DNA from: Omphiscola glabra
Taxonomy: Eukaryota > Mollusca > Gastropoda > Lymnaeidae
Direction: 5' to 3'
DNA length: 64,000 nt
NCBI GenBank assembly: GCA_964017045.1
Contig: OZ024811.1
Span: 13,784,812 to 13,848,811 of the forward strand
Under the pieces are notes generated by a model. It had not been told where the DNA came from. It searched no databases and saw only the letters and a list, made by a program, of their open reading frames with translations. The translations under genes and the position numbers were made by a program. This document shows positions 26,856 through 37,064 of the stretch, piece by piece (positions within the stretch are counted from its first letter, which is position 1; every line of letters starts with the position of its first letter).

Positions 26856-29800
26856 AGTGTGATGTGACTGATTAACAAAAATATAATGGATTTGAATTCC
26901 CTTGGTAGCCTCTCTCACTTTGACACGTTTGATGATGATGTATCGAAAGAAAGTAATGACCTCACAGTTGATGCTGGGTAACTTTAATTTAAATGAAAGT
27001 AATGCAAAGGAGCTATCAATTTGTGTGTCAGCAACCTGAAAATGGTGTTGGAACTGGAATAGATGTTCTAGACAACTGTTTTACTGTATCCAAAATGTTC
27101 ATTGAAATAATTGAAAACTAATTTATGTGTATAATTGAATGTTTATTTTTATTTCAGACTCTCCAATGAGGGTCCATTTTTGAGCAGTGTTAGCCAACCT
27201 GAGATTTCCCATGGTGAGTTGGTTTTTGTGTTTTCTGAAGGTTGAAGCAATGAGAATTACGCAAAGGGTAGAGGAAAACCTAATGAAGGATATGAAAGTG
27301 GGGATTTCAGCCAAAAAGCCTTCGACAGCAAAAACAGTTAAAGACAGTGCAGAGACAAGCACTGTTAGCTTGTTGTATAGATGTGAAGTTTATAGGAAAT
27401 GGTTGACACATTCAACTGCATAAGTGACCCAAGAAATTTAGTTTTTTGAAAGACAAATAAACATTTTTAAAAAATCAAAATTTATTTATTATTATTTTTA
27501 AATTGTCTTTAAAAAAACTAAATTTCATGGGTCACTTATGTAATTGAATGTGGCTGAAATGCTCACTTTATGTTTGGGTCTTTACTTTCTTTAGAACACA
27601 ACTGTCAACTATATTGAGATTTTAAAAAAGCATTTCATGTTTTGTTCACATGAACTATTTATTTTTAAAAATATAAAATTTTGGCACACATTGTTTAATC
27701 CCACATCTTAATTCTGAGCATCATTGGTCTTCAGGTCTCTCCATTGTACATTCCTCCAGTGACAACCCAGAACACCAATCAGAAGTATGTGCATGTTTTT
27801 GGTAGACTTGATTTTAACTTTATAACTTTTATAATGCTGACTCTTCATGTGCATAACTCATCTCTTCAATGCAATAGCTGCTATGTTTCTTATGTTTGAA
27901 AATAAGTTTATTATATAAAAATGAATATTCTAAAATATTTGAACACTTTTAGCTCTTTTGATAAAAAAATCATTGTATTTAGACCGGAAAGAGTTAAAGA
28001 AGATAGAAAAAGACTGGAAGGCGTGGAAAGATATGTATATTTGTCTGTCTCCATTGGAAGTTGAAAAAGGCTAAGAAGAAAAAATACAAATTGAAGAAAA
28101 ATTGTCACTATCCCATTAACGCAGCAAGCTCTTCAATTGCAATATGTTAATAAGTACATTAGAAAGTTTCTTGACTCTTTTTTGATTTCACAAATAAGAT
28201 GTTTCGTCAAGTATGACACAAAACTCCTCTTATTGGTCACCCTAGTAAAACTTTCTAATCACATAATTGCTTGTGTTCTGCATACAGCCGCTGAAGAGAA
28301 AAGGGGGATGGACAAAGGGCAAGAAAAGGAAGAAACCTGTCAAAGACATGAATGCCCCGAAACAGCCCCTGTCTGGGTATCTGCGATTTTTAACCGAGCG
28401 TAGGGAACAAGTGCGTCAAGAGAAACCCAACCTGTCATTTGCTGAAATGTCTAAACAGCTTGGGAGTGAATGGTCCAATCTGCAACAGCACGAAAAACAG
28501 GTACCTTTTGAATGTTAATATTTTTTATTTTATAGTATTGGAATGAGTTTAGGAAATGTTTTGTTGTTTAGCTAATTTTTAACTGTTTCAGTCTCCCAGT
28601 GGCATATATGAATTTTAGTCTCCCCGCCGCCAGACCATGCGGAAGCACGCTGGGAATCTCCCCCCCCCCCCCCCGACCTGGGGGCGCCTGGTAGACTGAA
28701 AACGCTGTGTTTAAAGTGTTCGCATTTGCCTCTCCCAGAGGGTCTGGGCGGGTTTGCTTCCACTCCAGAAGGGAAGGTGTTGCATTACCACCCCCTTACC
28801 ACCCAGAGAGTCTTTCTGTCGGGACGGAAAGCTGGGACGAAATGGTTGCCTAGGCGCAGCTTTCTCATGGCTCCAATACTAATTGGGGCCATTTGTTAAA
28901 AATGCTGCAATGTTATATTCCGTTTGAACATATCATTTCAAATCTCTAATCAACTGCAAATTCAATACCGAAACAGTACCATGGCCCAGGCCTGTTTACT
29001 CTTACGATTCTGGCGTACAATGTACGACTTGGACGTGTATACATTATACATACTGTATGCTTATTTTTTTTTACTATAAAGATAACGTATTAAATGATTT
29101 TGTGATGATATTGTACGATTTTAAGAGCTTGAGGATAAACGGGTCTGCATGGCCAGTGTAACTGCAAAAGTTATTTTTTTAAAAATGAATTTAATGTGTG
29201 ATTAAGTTGTATTGGTTCATAGTCCAACATTGTCAATCAAATTAATAATTTCTAATGAGCAAGTATGTAATCACTGTGTTTAATTGTTGCTTTTTTAACT
29301 TTCTGATCATAGTAATATATTTTCTTAAATAATCCTTTTAGCGGTATTTGGATGATGCTGAGAGGGAAAAGGAAAAATATATGAAAGACTTGGAGGCCTA
29401 CCAAAAAACAGACTCTTATAAAACTTTCAGACAACAGTTTGAAAAGAAGATAAAAGGTTTGCTCCACTTTTAACATCAGTATGAACATCATTAACCAAAA
29501 TATAAAATTTTGCTGTCAAATTTATTTATATTAACTTTCTGTGGAAGAGTGCAATTAAATTTTTTCCTTCATTCAATCACGAAAAATGTTATCCTTCTTT
29601 TAACTGAGGAGGGTAACAGGTGCACAGGGCTGACTTTCCCTGAATCTGGACACATGGTTGGCGGGTTTGTATCTTGTCTGGGCTAGTCCCCGGCTATGTG
29701 TTAAAAGTGGGTGGCACTAATGAGTGAGCCATTAAGACTTGCATCACCGACTTTGACACTGTCAGAATAAATTTGTAAGATCAACACTAAACAAATAACT

Positions 29801-32800
29801 AAACCACTTGAATAAAAGTAAGTAGTGGAAAGAGGTGTGTGGGAGCTTTAAATATAAAGACGGGGAAAGTCATAGAAACTTATTTCGGCCAAGAGCCTTC
29901 CTCAGCAGACAGGACAAATTTAAGAAACAAGATATAGAAAGTATTTAAAAAAACTTTCTAATTCTTGTTGTTTCTTCCTTTGTCCTGTCCTTTGAGGAAG
30001 GCTCTAAGGCAAATTATTCTAATTTTATATTTATTTTCCTGTCTTTATATTTCATCCACATACCTAGTTCCACTATTTCCTTCAAACAGCTTAAAAGAGT
30101 CCTTCATTTATTATCCTTCAATAAAAGTACAAGTGGACATTATAGTGTGCCTGATTTTTCAATTGCTTTTAGAAGTTTTAAATAATTTTACGTGTTTTTA
30201 TTTAAAAGAAGAAACATTTTTAAGAGACTGCAAAGTAAAATTAAAATGATGATAGTAAGACTTTTATGTTTAATTTCTTTGATACAATATTTTAAATAAA
30301 ATAATTGAATTTATGATCTGTATTTTAAAACAAATTTTGCTCTCTTCTATTTGTTCATGCTTGAATTCATTTAGTAGATATCTTAAATGTATTTTCATCA
30401 TTCTAGCATGTTCAATTTAACTTCATCCTTTTAAAATATTCAATTATATTTTCATCATTTTAGAAGAGGTAGATAACTCAGATGTTCAGGGAATGCCAGT
30501 GACAGGAGGGGGAGAAGAGGAAGAGTCAGGAACGTTTGATATCCCCATTTTCACAGAAGAGTTTCTAGATCACAATAAAGGTACATACAATATTCCCATT
30601 TTCACAGAAGAGTTTCTGGATCACAATAAAGGTACATACAATATTCCCATTTTCACAGAAGAGCTCCTAGCTCACAAGGGTAGAGTGGCTTGTGGCTCAA
30701 AACTTTGTAAATTTTTTTAACTCATCCAATTTTTTTTTTAAATTTTAACTATAACATTCTTACAATAAAAGCTTCACACTTAATCTAGACAGCATCTATG
30801 GTGTAGTTAAAACATATTTCTTATAAAATTGTAAACTAAAGTTCACACAAAGAGACTACCCAGAGAATGTGTTCATGAAGAAATCTCTTCTTGTAGACTT
30901 ATGTGAACTTAAGATCACTGTGTTATAGTATAGAAATGTAAACTCAAGTTTACACAAAGACAATACACAATGTAAAAAAAAAGTTTGTTTTTTTAAAATG
31001 ATCTCCAGCTGAGTATCACAGTCGGTGATTCTATGTAAGACAGCTTTTCCTCATAATAAATGTCCATATTTCCAGCAAGGGATGCAGAATTGAGACAGCT
31101 GAGGAAACAAACCACAGAGTTGGAGGAACAAAATGCTATCCTAAGTAAACACACAGACAACATGAGACAAGCAGTGGAGAGGTGAGATTTGTGGTGAACT
31201 GAGCACTGGATCCGTAGAATAAGTAATTTAGATTAAATTAAAATGAAGTTTAGAAAGAGTAAAAAAAAAATATTCAATAGTGAATAGGGCAATTAAAAAG
31301 AAAAATTTTGCATCTTAAAAGTCATGGGGGAGGAGGTGGGGGGGGGTGGCCTAACTAAATACTTACTGTTTATTAACCTACAACTGGTATTAAAATTTGA
31401 AACTTTACTGAAAGGATATTATTGCAGCATGCATGAGTCTGGATTCCGTGGCTTACTAAATTTAATTAATGCCAATTAACAGTTAATCTGAGAGTAAATA
31501 TTTTTTTGCACCACCAGGCTGGAGGTAGAGGCCCAGCAGCAAAGGCAGACCAACCAGGCACTGCATGTTCACCTGGAGGCCCTCAGGAGTTGTCTCACAT
31601 CGTCATTCAGTTCTGTCCCCTTGCCAGGTGAGGACATCACCCACAATATTTAAAAAACAAAGTGGTCTTAATTCCTTATTTAGCATTATATAATTGGAAT
31701 TTACTGCACATTGACAACAAATATTGCATGTTGAATAAAATAGCCAAAAGACACTATTCTATATAATTTACTTAATTGAATCCTTAATTATTTTTTTTTA
31801 TTTTGAAGCTCTATTATTTGATTTTTGAAATAATAACATGGTAAAAAATTGACACTTACTTAATAGAAAAAAAAAATTTAATTCAATCTGATTTGAATAT
31901 TTTAAACATTTATAAACGATACTTGACTGTACCAGAATTTCTCTCTGATTCTTGTAAGACTATATGCTTGAGGCAGCTAGAACATGAGATGAATTCAAGA
32001 CAAGCCTTAATATAAAACAAAAATGTTACAGTGGGATTTTAAATTCATGGAGATATGTAATGTTATTATTATAAGAAGTTTTCTATAGTGTAGTAACCCA
32101 ACCTAGGGCTGGGCCAACCACAATAACAATTTTTTTTTTTTTTTAAATTAAAAAGAAAACATTCCCAGAATTAGAAAAAGAAAATTTACAGCATGACTCA
32201 AAGATGAAATCAGAATGTTAAAATAACGTGAGAATCAAAGAGCCAAAACAAACATTTAATTCTAGCCTGAAATGGAGCAAATGCTTTGTAAATTGTCTGG
32301 ATAATGACAGTTTCACCTAGATTTCCATGTTTTTAAATATTTTCCAAAACCGAATATGAATGAGAAACACAGTTACTGTCACTGAACTTTTATTTTATCT
32401 TATTTCGAATTCAGAAAATAGTTTCTCTACATTCAAGATTCTTGTATCATTTTCCCAAAATCATTAAAATTATTTAGACTTTGCACAAAAAAAAAACAAC
32501 AACACCAAACAAATATATATTGTAGCGTACTGTACATTTTTAAATTACTCTTGTGTGATATTAAAGATTATTATTTTAAACTACAACAGTTCATGCTTAA
32601 TTTGTTTTTTTTTGTGTTTGTTGTTAATCCTGTGTTATTTATCTCCTATGTAATTTCTCTACTGTGTTATTTATCTCCTATGTAATTTCTCTCCTGTGTA
32701 ATTTCTCTCCTATGTAATTTCTCTCCTTTCAGGCTCGGGAGAGCTGCCTACTATAGAAACAATCGACACATACATGGCCAAGTTGCACAGCCTCATTCTG

Positions 32801-33790
32801 GACTCACCTCAGGAAAATGAACAGCTCATAGCCACTGTGAGGGAAATTGTAGGCCGGCTGAATATTGAGTTGTGATCTGGAATGGAATGTGTGATTTTGG
32901 TTGCTGAGATGTTCTGGGTTTTGGAATGAGTGATTTCCGTTTGAGAAGTTGGTACAATTAATAGATGACTGGTACTTAATGTTATGGAAAATCTTTACCC
33001 TCCGTTCACATGCTTGTCATGTCCATGGCACTGTTGTTATTGCCTGGTACAGTACGACAGTTGGTCACTGTCTCAACCATTGTTGGAATTCTCCACAGTA
33101 TGGATTTGCTAACCAAAACGTAAGGTAAACATTGGACATATGAAATTCAGAATTACTTAATTATAGTTTTGTATGTGTGTGTCAGTTTAATGCTTTTTTT
33201 TTAATTCATAAATCATGGATGCTGTCCTTGGAACTGAATGTTAGTTTGAACTGAATGTCAATCAATTTATGACATAGTTCCAGTCAGTTTCAATAGAAGA
33301 TGCTGGCCCAGTTGGTATAGTATTAATCAAAATTTCTTATTTCAGTTTGGAAATTATAATGGATTTATTGTTTGGAAAGTTGTACATGGACACATTATTT
33401 TTTTGTTTTTTGTGTACTTCAATTTGGTGTTGATCTTTAGTTGAAGGCATAATGGCTGATGATTAAGCAAAGGGGGGTAATCTGATTTTGTTGTTATCCA
33501 TCTTTTTTTTTTTTTTTTTGACTCAACCATATGTAGTGGGAGAATTTAAGCTTGACTGCTAGATTTTGGAGCTTGATATATTCTAGATAATGGCATTTAC
33601 ATGTTTACATTAATTATGTAATTGTTACCATACATTGTGTTCAAACTGCTGGACTGCTACTTACTAGGTTCCCATTAGCCGTTAGGTTAAGCATTAAAAT
33701 TAATGATAGTAATGTTTATTTATGTTTAGTTTCATGTATAAATTAAATGTTGTTCATTTATTTAATGGCACTATTATTTGTAAATAAACT
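26856..33790 (+). CDS. HMG20A/HMG20B-type HMG-box protein (complete, 9 exons)
   Basis: Exons: 26856-26977 (ATG at 26886), 27158-27213, 27735-27784, 28288-28500, 29342-29456, 30464-30580, 31076-31181, 31518-31627, 32733 to the TGA at 32873-32875, then 3' UTR with AATAAA near 33783. All introns are GT-AG and phases agree at every join, giving 333 aa (human HMG20A is about 347). HMG box at residues 88-157 (NAPKQPLSGYLRF, EWSNL, RYLDDAEREKEKYM), preceded by a basic stretch KGKKRKKP. Exon 6 carries the family signature FDIPIFTEEFL. Exons 7-8 form a coiled coil (about 215-275) and exon 9 has the conserved IDTYMAKLHSLIL tail. Family members act in the nucleus with the LSD1-CoREST complex in neuronal gene control. 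The intron-5 donor (AAAAG/GTTTGC) is weak. Start is chosen because the exon opens just after an acceptor and this ATG is the first in frame. An A versus B assignment is not decisive: the invertebrate gene may be co-orthologous to both. Confidence 0.95.
28288..28500 (+). CDS. HMG20-type gene exon 4: HMG box, N-terminal part
   Basis: 71 codons in phase 0, from the acceptor CATACAG to a donor after GAAAAACAG. It encodes the basic leader (KGKKRKKPVKD) and helices 1 and 2 of the HMG box up to HEKQ. Exon 5 resumes exactly at RYLDDAE, the family's usual break inside the box. Confidence 0.95.
28560..28830. repeat. GC-rich dispersed sequence in intron 4
   Basis: A GC-rich block, with a C run at 28,661-28,674 and several CCCAGAGGGTCTGG-like motifs, stands out from the AT-rich intron. 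It is bounded by GTTTCAGTCTCCCAGTGG on the left. It looks like an inserted element, but I could not define ends. Confidence 0.4.
29590..29780. repeat. Possible SINE-like insertion in intron 5
   Basis: GC-richer block (GGTTGGCGGGTTTGTATC, GGGCTAGTCCCCGG) unlike the surrounding intron. GGGTTTGTATC weakly resembles a tRNA-type B box; no clear A box, tail or target duplication. Confidence 0.25.
29845..30075. mobile_element. Inverted pair of GAGGAAGGCTCTTGGCCGAAA-type repeats
   Basis: Two copies of one dispersed family lie tail to tail in intron 5. The left copy (about 29,845-29,945) is on the minus strand, the right copy (about 29,950-30,075) on the plus. Shared blocks in order: TTTCTT, TGTCCTGTC, TGAGGAAGGCTCT, then CCTGTCTTTATATTT. 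Other copies: 52.48-52.59 kb (minus) and a shorter one at 39.88 kb (plus). The core resembles a degenerate hammerhead-ribozyme core, as known from Penelope-like elements and retrozymes; see findings. Confidence 0.65.
30464..30679 (+). CDS. HMG20-type gene exon 6 with three tandem 5' splice sites
   Basis: The 3' end of this exon is triplicated with a 51-bp period (48 bp for the last). Possible exon ends are 30580, 30631 and 30679, after CACAATAAAG, CACAATAAAG and CTCACAAGG, each followed by GT (GTACAT, GTACAT, GTAGAG). All three leave phase 1 and join to exon 7 (CA AGG GAT) as K-A-R-D. Products carry one, two or three copies of the (F/Y)(D/N)IPIFTEE(F/L)L peptide: 333, 350 or 366 aa. Related proteins have one copy, so the first donor is taken as the default. 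Past the third donor the frame stays open only to a stop at about 30,720. Confidence 0.9.
31076..31627 (+). CDS. HMG20-type gene exons 7-8: coiled coil
   Basis: Exon 7 (31076-31181) and exon 8 (31518-31627) encode a heptad-rich segment: RDAELRQLRKQ, ELEEQNAIL, then EVEAQQQRQTNQALHVHLEAL and SSFSSVPLPG. In HMG20A/B this region drives dimerisation and partner binding. Confidence 0.92.
32632..32732 (+). repeat. 16-18-bp tandem repeat forming the last 3' splice site tract
   Basis: About six units of TGTAATTTCTCTCCTA or TGTGTTATTTATCTCCTA run without a gap into CTCTCCTTTCAG, the acceptor of the last HMG20-type exon. The polypyrimidine tract of this intron is therefore itself a minisatellite. Confidence 0.85.
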
Positions 33791-33800
33791 TAAATTTCAT
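32876..33800 (+). other. 3' UTR and polyadenylation region of the HMG20-type gene
   Basis: Non-coding sequence after the TGA. The first good AATAAA context is GTAAATAAACTTAAATTT near 33,783-33,788, with T/G-rich sequence after it (TTTGTTCC, TGTGTTCTAG). The end of the transcript is inferred from this signal alone. Confidence 0.6.
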
Positions 33801-36800
33801 AATCATTTGTTCCTTTAAACTGTGTTCTAGAAAGTTTGAGTTCGGACCAGGAAGTGGTGGGGAGATGCTCTAAATTTTCTTTAAAAGAGTCATCTCCCCT
33901 ATTTTTCCCTATGCACAATGAAAAGATAATTTTAACCAAAATTCCTGAATTAGGTTATGTGGTTGACATGGGCACATTCTATTAATGCATCATCATCAAA
34001 ATATTTCAGCAGCCAGAAAGTGATTTTTATTTGCATCAAAATGTATACTTTATTGAAGATACAAATATATGAGTAAATTTTAGAAGTTTTAAAAAAAATT
34101 AATTCCTCAAATTAATTCAGCATATTGCCATACTGGCAACACTATGCTATGATTTAGTGTAGACAGCCCTTTTTTTTATTATTCATATGCCAATTCTTTC
34201 CTTCTTTGAGCAAGGTATCTATGACATTGCAATTTAAGTAAATCCTTCTTTATAAAGTCTGTCAGCAATAAGGGAAAGGCCTACAAATCCAAACAAGATT
34301 AGCCCATATATTAGTACGAGTAATATCCCGCTACATGCAGTTAGTGATCATTATTAACATTTTTATAAACTAAAAGCATGAATTAAACAACATATTTTAA
34401 AGAAAATATCAATGAGTAAAAATAAGTAAAAAAAAAAAAAAAGTGTTGAGATAAAGAAATAGATTTATTATTACACACATTTAAAAAAAAAATTTAACAC
34501 AATAATAGAAACAAACAAAATATTATTTAAAAAATCACAGTCAATGCTTTTAAAACTATTTACACAATTGTTTTACATATATTGGCATAACTTTTTTTAA
34601 AATAGTCTGCATCGACATTTTAATTTTTTTATCATGCAAGTATGTATATAAAGTCTCCTGCACTACGCATATCAATAAATTATGTTAAAACTACAAATAA
34701 CCCACCAAATAATGGTAACAGCTATGCCAGAACTTGCCTTCGCTAAAGTCACTTGACAAAACATGAATTAATGTAACGCACATAATGCTAACTTTTGGGA
34801 GATTTATTTTGTGTGCGCCCATTGAACACAGGGCTAAGCCATGTGTACATAACTAGAGAATTATTATTTGTGATTCACAAAATAGGCCCAATGAAATATA
34901 AATGTCTTCATAAGAGCTTTCTCCCTGTTCTGTCTGTCAATGACCCGAGTACAACTTTTACCCTGTCTGAGTACATCTTCTACCCTGTCGTTTCCCAGCT
35001 GAGCTTTAACCAACAACTAAAATTCATGGATATGCTTACCGCACATATTTGAGAGGGTTGTTTTTTTTTTAATTTTCTCTTAATAACAGAACAGCAATAT
35101 TTTTCCCATATTGCAACAGTGCACGATAATGTTGGTGTACAATACAGAATTCTTAAATTAACGATTGAGCTAAAGATAAAAAACAGTAGCCCTGCAGAAT
35201 AAACACAATCAGCAAAATGTAAATACTGTAAAAGAATAAATAGTGTATCACAGATGCTTGTAAATAAACAGATAAGTTCAGAAACTTGGAAAAAATTTAA
35301 CTGTTAAAAATAAATTAAAATATTTTTTTTTAAAAATGATGAATTATTTTGCAAAAGATTACCATAAAAAATAGTTTTGTCTTCTTTTAGTATAGTGGCG
35401 ACTGACTAAGTAATCTAAATATGTATTTATTTATTTTTAAAGAGTTTTAATTTTAATAAGAATTTCATTTATAGATAAATTGATCAAATTTGTTTATTAA
35501 TGTCCAGTAAACTGTACTTTCCTATAAGGCTTCTAATTAAAAATCTTTTTAAAGAAATGTAAAGAAATTTAAATCCAAATATGCGGTTTTCATCAAACCA
35601 TAAACAGTACATAAAATTTAAAGAAAATAGATAAAATTTTAAAAAGTAAAGATTAAAATAGGGTACTGCTTTAAAAAATTGCTTAGCACAAATTTGATGT
35701 TGATACCAAAGCTGGGTGGATAGACACGCCCATTGCTTGTATATCTACCAGGAAGTGTGTATTGTAAAATAAAGTTTATGCCAAGTGTCATGAATATTTA
35801 ATTTGGTTGCTAAGAAAATCTGTCACTAGTACAACTCACATTTTGAAAGAAAAAAAATGTCTTATCATTGCCTAGTTAACTAAAACATTGTGTCTTAAAT
35901 TTTAATACTAGACTGTTTGAAACGTATGCTTCTAACTATATTATGAAGTTATTCAAAATAATATTACCCCTGGTCCAAAGATGTTTTAAACAACATTTAA
36001 ACAAAAGCTAACTCAGTTGATCCTCTTTCTCATAAAACATGCAAAGGTTTAAATGAAATTTCATTTGAAATTAGACAAAAAAAGGAATAGACACTTTTGA
36101 ATAATTTGCAAATTTTTTTTTATTGTTGATCAATATTCCCTTGACTCATTATTAAAGTGCTATATTATTTTATAGAAGAGCAATATCAAAACATGTTTGT
36201 TAGTTGTAAATGGACGGATTAATAACCTGTACATAAGAGTATAAATTAATAAATGAATTAGCTTTTTTTTTCAGTCCACTTCCATGGACAGCGGGGATGT
36301 AAGAAATAGATGAAATAATATAATATAACTTAAAAAAAAGATACCAATATAATATATATGATTTTTGTCCAAACCCATGGCGTGATCCTTGAATGAAATT
36401 ATCAATGAGCCATAAATGACAAGAAATACACATATTTCAACATTACAGTTCCCTGATTCTAATTCAAATATTACTTGATGTATATTTACATATAAATATA
36501 TTTATGTTTGGATAATGAAAAGGGTGCTTTAACTTTAACTCTGTTGTATCATAACATGGTTAAACGGTTCAAAATTTAAAAACTGGTAAGTTAAAAAGCA
36601 TGAGAGAAATGGGTGCCAGACTTATGACAGAATAAAGTGAAACGCACATTTTGACAGATGTATTATAATCAGCACAGAGCTGTGCACGATTTCCCACCTG
36701 GGTTACAGTTAAAAAAGACATTTACAGACATGTGTTAATTTTTAAAATCTGGAATTTTGTAAGCGTCAATAATTTCCTAACTTTAAAAAAAAAAATATAT

Positions 36801-36936
36801 AAATCAAAAGGTGTTCTTTCCGTTCGATTGGAGCATGTTTTATCTAATCTGTCTCCGAACTTCGATGAATGTCAATATTCTGAAGATGATGTTAGTATGA
36901 TCTTTCACACTGCTCAAACTCAAATGATCTACAAAA
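33801..36936. other. Convergent intergenic region and calpain 3' UTR
   Basis: Very AT-rich, no supported coding exon. The two genes converge here. The minus-strand calpain transcript must end somewhere in this stretch, but many TTTATT (AATAAA on the minus strand) occurrences make the site ambiguous. Confidence 0.55.
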
Positions 36937-37064
36937 TTACAGGGCTTTCATGTCATCACTGGATTGTATAAAGACAAAAACTTTTCCTGGCACAAGGATA
37001 TTTGGTTCCTTCTTGGTCGCCCTGGCATACAGAGGAAACTCTTTGTGCTCTCCAGTCTCATTGG
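36937..37064 (-). CDS. Calpain-like gene last exon (C-terminus)
   Basis: Acceptor TTTTTGTCTCCAG, then codons giving [31 protein letters not shown] and stop. The ending 'SSDD(M/L)..L' is the C-terminus of the CAPN5/6 class, which confirms the frame and that the gene ends here rather than being truncated. Confidence 0.92.

Noticed and set aside
27978..28030. Possible extra HMG20-type exon after TTTAG at about 27,982
   Set aside because: Not needed: exon 3 (phase 0) joins exon 4 in frame and the sequence lacks family similarity or a matching donor phase.
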